A DNA stretch of 64,000 nucleotides, from the NCBI RefSeq assembly GCF_000744835.1, contig NZ_JQMS01000001.1:372001-436000 (forward strand). The letters run 5' to 3'. Under the pieces are notes generated by a model. The model saw only the letters and a list, made by a program, of their open reading frames with translations, was not told the DNA's origin and ran no database searches. The first letter of the stretch is position 1. Each line of letters starts with the position of its first letter. Shown piece after piece: positions 61,885 through 64,000 of this stretch. Made by a program: the position numbers and the translations under genes. This stretch comes from Flavobacterium sp. 83 (GTDB lineage Bacteria > Bacteroidota > Bacteroidia > Flavobacteriales > Flavobacteriaceae).

Positions 61885-63633
61885 CTATTTTTTTAATTCG
61901 CTTGGATTTTTAAATTCTAAAAAGTTCAAATTGAAATTTCCTTTTTCGAAATGTACTTTGACTTTATTCGTGCCTTGTTTTAAAACCACATTTTTCAAAG
62001 TTATCGTTTGCCAATTATTTTTTCCTCCAGAATATGGAATAGTAATGGTTTCAGAAAGTTGCCCATTTTCATCCTCTAAATAAAGTTTTCCACCCGCTAC
62101 TTCACTTGCATATCGAACGACAACATCAAAAGTAGTTTTAGCTTTCACCTCAACTGTGTATTGCAGCCATTCGCCATCTTCAATAAAGGCAACATGAAAA
62201 CCATTCGTAATTTTATCATTGCAAGATTGAATATCAACCCCATCATTTCTCATGGCGCCACCTTTGTTCCATTTGGTAAATTTAGTACCGTCATAATTGG
62301 CGACATCTTTGTCAAAATAAGCAAATCCATTTTGGCCCAAATCATATTCAGTAGCGAATACTTTCCCTGGCAAAGTATGATTTTTGTATTTTTTAGTATC
62401 GGTTGTTTGCACTTGTCTGAACATCGCATCAATCACATCGTATCTGATGGTCAGATTTTTCATTTTGTAGTTTTCGGCAATTTGCATTAATGCTTTTTTA
62501 GCAAAAGCTACTGTTGGTTTTTTTCCTCCGGCAGCCCAATATTGCAATAATTGCTCGTATTCCGGTGTTTTTGTAACCGAAGTAACTCCCGCTAAATTTT
62601 CAATTTTTTTCATTGGCCAAAAAGCCCAACCTATATTATTTGTTTCTACTAAAGCGATTGCTTCCTTAAACCATACATTAGAGTTTTCACCACTTTCACC
62701 CAACCAAATTGGCACATTGTATTGCGTTCTAAAATTCAACATGTTTTGTATCGAAGCCGTATCATTATCGTTCCAATATTTATGAAAACTCAACGCCATA
62801 TTATCGTCCCAAAGCGGAAACATCCCATTGTAATTATTTCCCCAGCAATTTCCTTCTATAAAAATTAAATGATTGGTATCTACTTCTCTTATGGTTTTTG
62901 TAATTCTGACTTGCAACGCTCTTAAAGGCGCGTTAGACTTTTCATCACATCCATTTTGATTCGTTCCCGTGAAATTCCAATTGGGTTCATTGATAATATC
63001 ATAGGCTCCAATCCAAGGATTATCTTTGTAACGCAACGCTAATTTTTTCCAAAGCGCCACCATTTTATCCTGATTTGCCGTACTTTCCCAAAGTGATGGT
63101 TTTGAATCATCATAATCTGAGATATTGGCATCTTTTCCCTGACCTCCAGGAGTTGCATGTAAATCTAAAATCAAATATATTTTATTGGCAGCACACCATT
63201 TCAATACATCATCCGTCATTTTAAAACCTTCATCAAGCCAAGTATTCTGACCCGAAACCGCTTCTTTTTCAATAGGCAATGTGTACAAGTTGTAATGCAT
63301 TGGCAATCGAATAGAGTTGAAACCCCAAGCTGCCAGTGAATCTATATCTTTTTTTGTAATTCCGTTTGCTTTATAGGCGTCATAAAACTTCTCCGTGTTT
63401 TTTGCACCAATTAAATCTGCGACTTTTTGTTTTATTGCATGTTGTGAACCTGCAAACGAACCGGTTTGCAGCATGTATCCTTCTTGAACCATCCATCCGC
63501 CTAATCCTAAACCACGCAACACCACATTTTGTCCATTTCCATCGACAATATTTTGTCCATTTCTATGTAAAAATCCTTGGCCGAAGGAAGAAACTGATAA
63601 AGAAATAAGGAATAACAAAACTATTTTTTTCAT
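61885..63633 (-). CDS. GH5 beta-glucanase with C-terminal CBM6
   Basis: A 582-residue secreted enzyme from the ATG read from 63633 (MKKIVLLFLISLSVSSFGQ); 63666 would add 11 residues before the signal. The GH5 barrel shows RGLGLGGWMVQEGYM near residue 41, FNSIRLPMHYNLY, and the acid/base Glu216 in YDIINEPNW with nucleophile Glu313 in PIWLGESGEN. A CBM6-like domain follows (about residues 430-575: FATEYDLGQNGFAYFDKD). The substrate is likely a beta-1,3 or beta-1,6 glucan, by neighbour GH30 and GH3; GH5 alone is too broad to tell. It is immediately after the GH30 gene. Confidence 0.88.
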   Translation of the reverse strand: MKKIVLLFLISLSVSSFGQGFLHRNGQNIVDGNGQNVVLRGLGLGGWMVQEGYMLQTGSFAGSQHAIKQKVADLIGAKNTEKFYDAYKANGITKKDIDSLAAWGFNSIRLPMHYNLYTLPIEKEAVSGQNTWLDEGFKMTDDVLKWCAANKIYLILDLHATPGGQGKDANISDYDDSKPSLWESTANQDKMVALWKKLALRYKDNPWIGAYDIINEPNWNFTGTNQNGCDEKSNAPLRALQVRITKTIREVDTNHLIFIEGNCWGNNYNGMFPLWDDNMALSFHKYWNDNDTASIQNMLNFRTQYNVPIWLGESGENSNVWFKEAIALVETNNIGWAFWPMKKIENLAGVTSVTKTPEYEQLLQYWAAGGKKPTVAFAKKALMQIAENYKMKNLTIRYDVIDAMFRQVQTTDTKKYKNHTLPGKVFATEYDLGQNGFAYFDKDVANYDGTKFTKWNKGGAMRNDGVDIQSCNDKITNGFHVAFIEDGEWLQYTVEVKAKTTFDVVVRYASEVAGGKLYLEDENGQLSETITIPYSGGKNNWQTITLKNVVLKQGTNKVKVHFEKGNFNLNFLEFKNPSELKK

Positions 63634-63666
63634 AAAGAAGGTTTTAAAACAAACCGTTTTCGGCAT

Positions 63667-64000
63667 TTAATAAACTAATGTTTGAATAGCATGAGGCAAA
63701 ATATAAATTTCGGTAGCTTTAGTTCCAATACACAAATTATACTTCAACTTCTTATCTGTTTTATTCATAACCACCGTTACGGCTTTACCATCTTGATTTA
63801 AAAATGAAGTAGTCATTAAATAACTTTGACTGGAAACACTACTTATCCTTTTTGCACTTTTACCAATAAATTTAGAAAAATGACCAATAAAATAATAAGA
63901 AGGCGTATAGATTAACTCCCCTGTTTTTGTATTTGCATGTAAAGGAGAAAAACAAAAATTACCTACATGATTTGGACCACCATTTTCATCTAAAAGAACA
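63667..64000 (-). CDS. GH30 family glucosylceramidase/beta-1,6-glucanase, C-terminal part (cut by window edge)
   Basis: Only the last 110 residues are seen; the start lies beyond 64000. The segment LLDENGGPNHVGNFCFSPLHANTKTGELIYTPSYYFIGHFSKFI is the end of the GH30 barrel and side beta-domain, and LNQDGKAVTVVMNKTD plus the final ALPHAIQTLVY-like strand (ILPHAIQTLVY) finish the family's beta sandwich. GH30 members of this kind in Bacteroidota cut beta-1,6-glucan, side chains of laminarin, or glucosylceramide. Its stop directly abuts the in-frame upstream ATG of the GH5 gene, so the two are probably one operon. Confidence 0.88.
   Translation of the reverse strand, partial: VLLDENGGPNHVGNFCFSPLHANTKTGELIYTPSYYFIGHFSKFIGKSAKRISSVSSQSYLMTTSFLNQDGKAVTVVMNKTDKKLKYNLCIGTKATEIYILPHAIQTLVY

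Noticed and set aside
1..64000. Mobile elements, prophage, CRISPR, toxin-antitoxin or defence genes
   Set aside because: I looked on both strands and found no transposase, integrase, phage, Cas, restriction or toxin-antitoxin gene; DUF1800/DUF1501 are exported-protein families, not defence genes.

Overview
The window is chromosomal DNA from a member of the Bacteroidota, most likely a Flavobacterium or close Flavobacteriaceae relative. The evidence is low GC, the rpsL-rpsG-fusA order, a SusC/SusD pair, a type IX secretion C-terminal domain, UbiA-like and SusD-like families typical of the group, and many promoters of the Bacteroidota form TTTG-N19-TAnnTTTG. There is no transposase, integrase, phage gene, CRISPR array or recognisable defence system. 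Most of the window is ordinary core genome.

Layout. 1-1.3 kb: str ribosomal operon (fusA start, rpsG, rpsL) on the minus strand. 1.5-8.8 kb: Omp85-like barrel, SusC/SusD pair, rlmB. 8.9-16 kb: rhomboid protease, rarA, then a minus-strand run TPR protein, mpl, GNAT, radC, yjjG and a secreted hypothetical. 16-22 kb: lpxH-like phosphoesterase, MJ1255-type glycosyltransferase, obgE, CNNM/CorC membrane protein, adk, hpt. 22-27.4 kb: exported DUF1800/DUF1501 pair, then purK-purE. 27.5-34.8 kb: hypothetical protein, M3 oligopeptidase, SRPBCC protein, UbiA-like membrane protein, gcvP. 35-40.2 kb: FabH-like synthase, methyltransferase, WG-repeat protein, GT2 glycosyltransferase, MlaE/MlaF. 40.2-48.1 kb: SprT-like protein, SDR, GNAT, a six-gene operon (YHS, DoxX, DinB, NRDE, ATP-grasp, LysE), Crp/Fnr regulator, acyl-CoA dehydrogenase. 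48.4-55.3 kb: anmK, amino-acid dehydrogenase, TonB-like protein facing exbB-exbD, folC, secreted duplicated protein. 55.5 kb: tRNA-Val. 55.7-64 kb: carbohydrate block with an amylosucrase-like GH13, a Nudix-fold regulator, and GH3, GH5-CBM6 and partial GH30 beta-glucan hydrolases.

How genes work together. mpl, anmK and possibly the ATP-grasp protein concern cell-wall recycling. purK/purE, hpt and adk serve purine metabolism. ExbB, ExbD and the TonB-like protein would energise transporters such as the SusC here. MlaE/MlaF are the membrane and ATPase parts of an outer-membrane lipid transporter. GH30-GH5-GH3 look like one transcription unit for beta-1,6 or mixed beta-1,3/1,6-glucan, without SusC/SusD inside the window. 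The Nudix-fold protein has lost its catalytic glutamates, and its leader and that of the neighbouring amylosucrase share TTCATTTTT/AAAAATGAA inverted arms, suggesting an autoregulated sugar-responsive unit.

The least explained signals are three copies of a dispersed hairpin element (9.7, 20.6 and 36.2 kb), a three-fold decayed tandem copy of the DUF1800 gene end, the Nudix/amylosucrase operator pair, and promoters whose -7 box lies exactly four bases before an ATG (candidate leaderless mRNAs). All functional statements are from reading the sequence; no database search was run.
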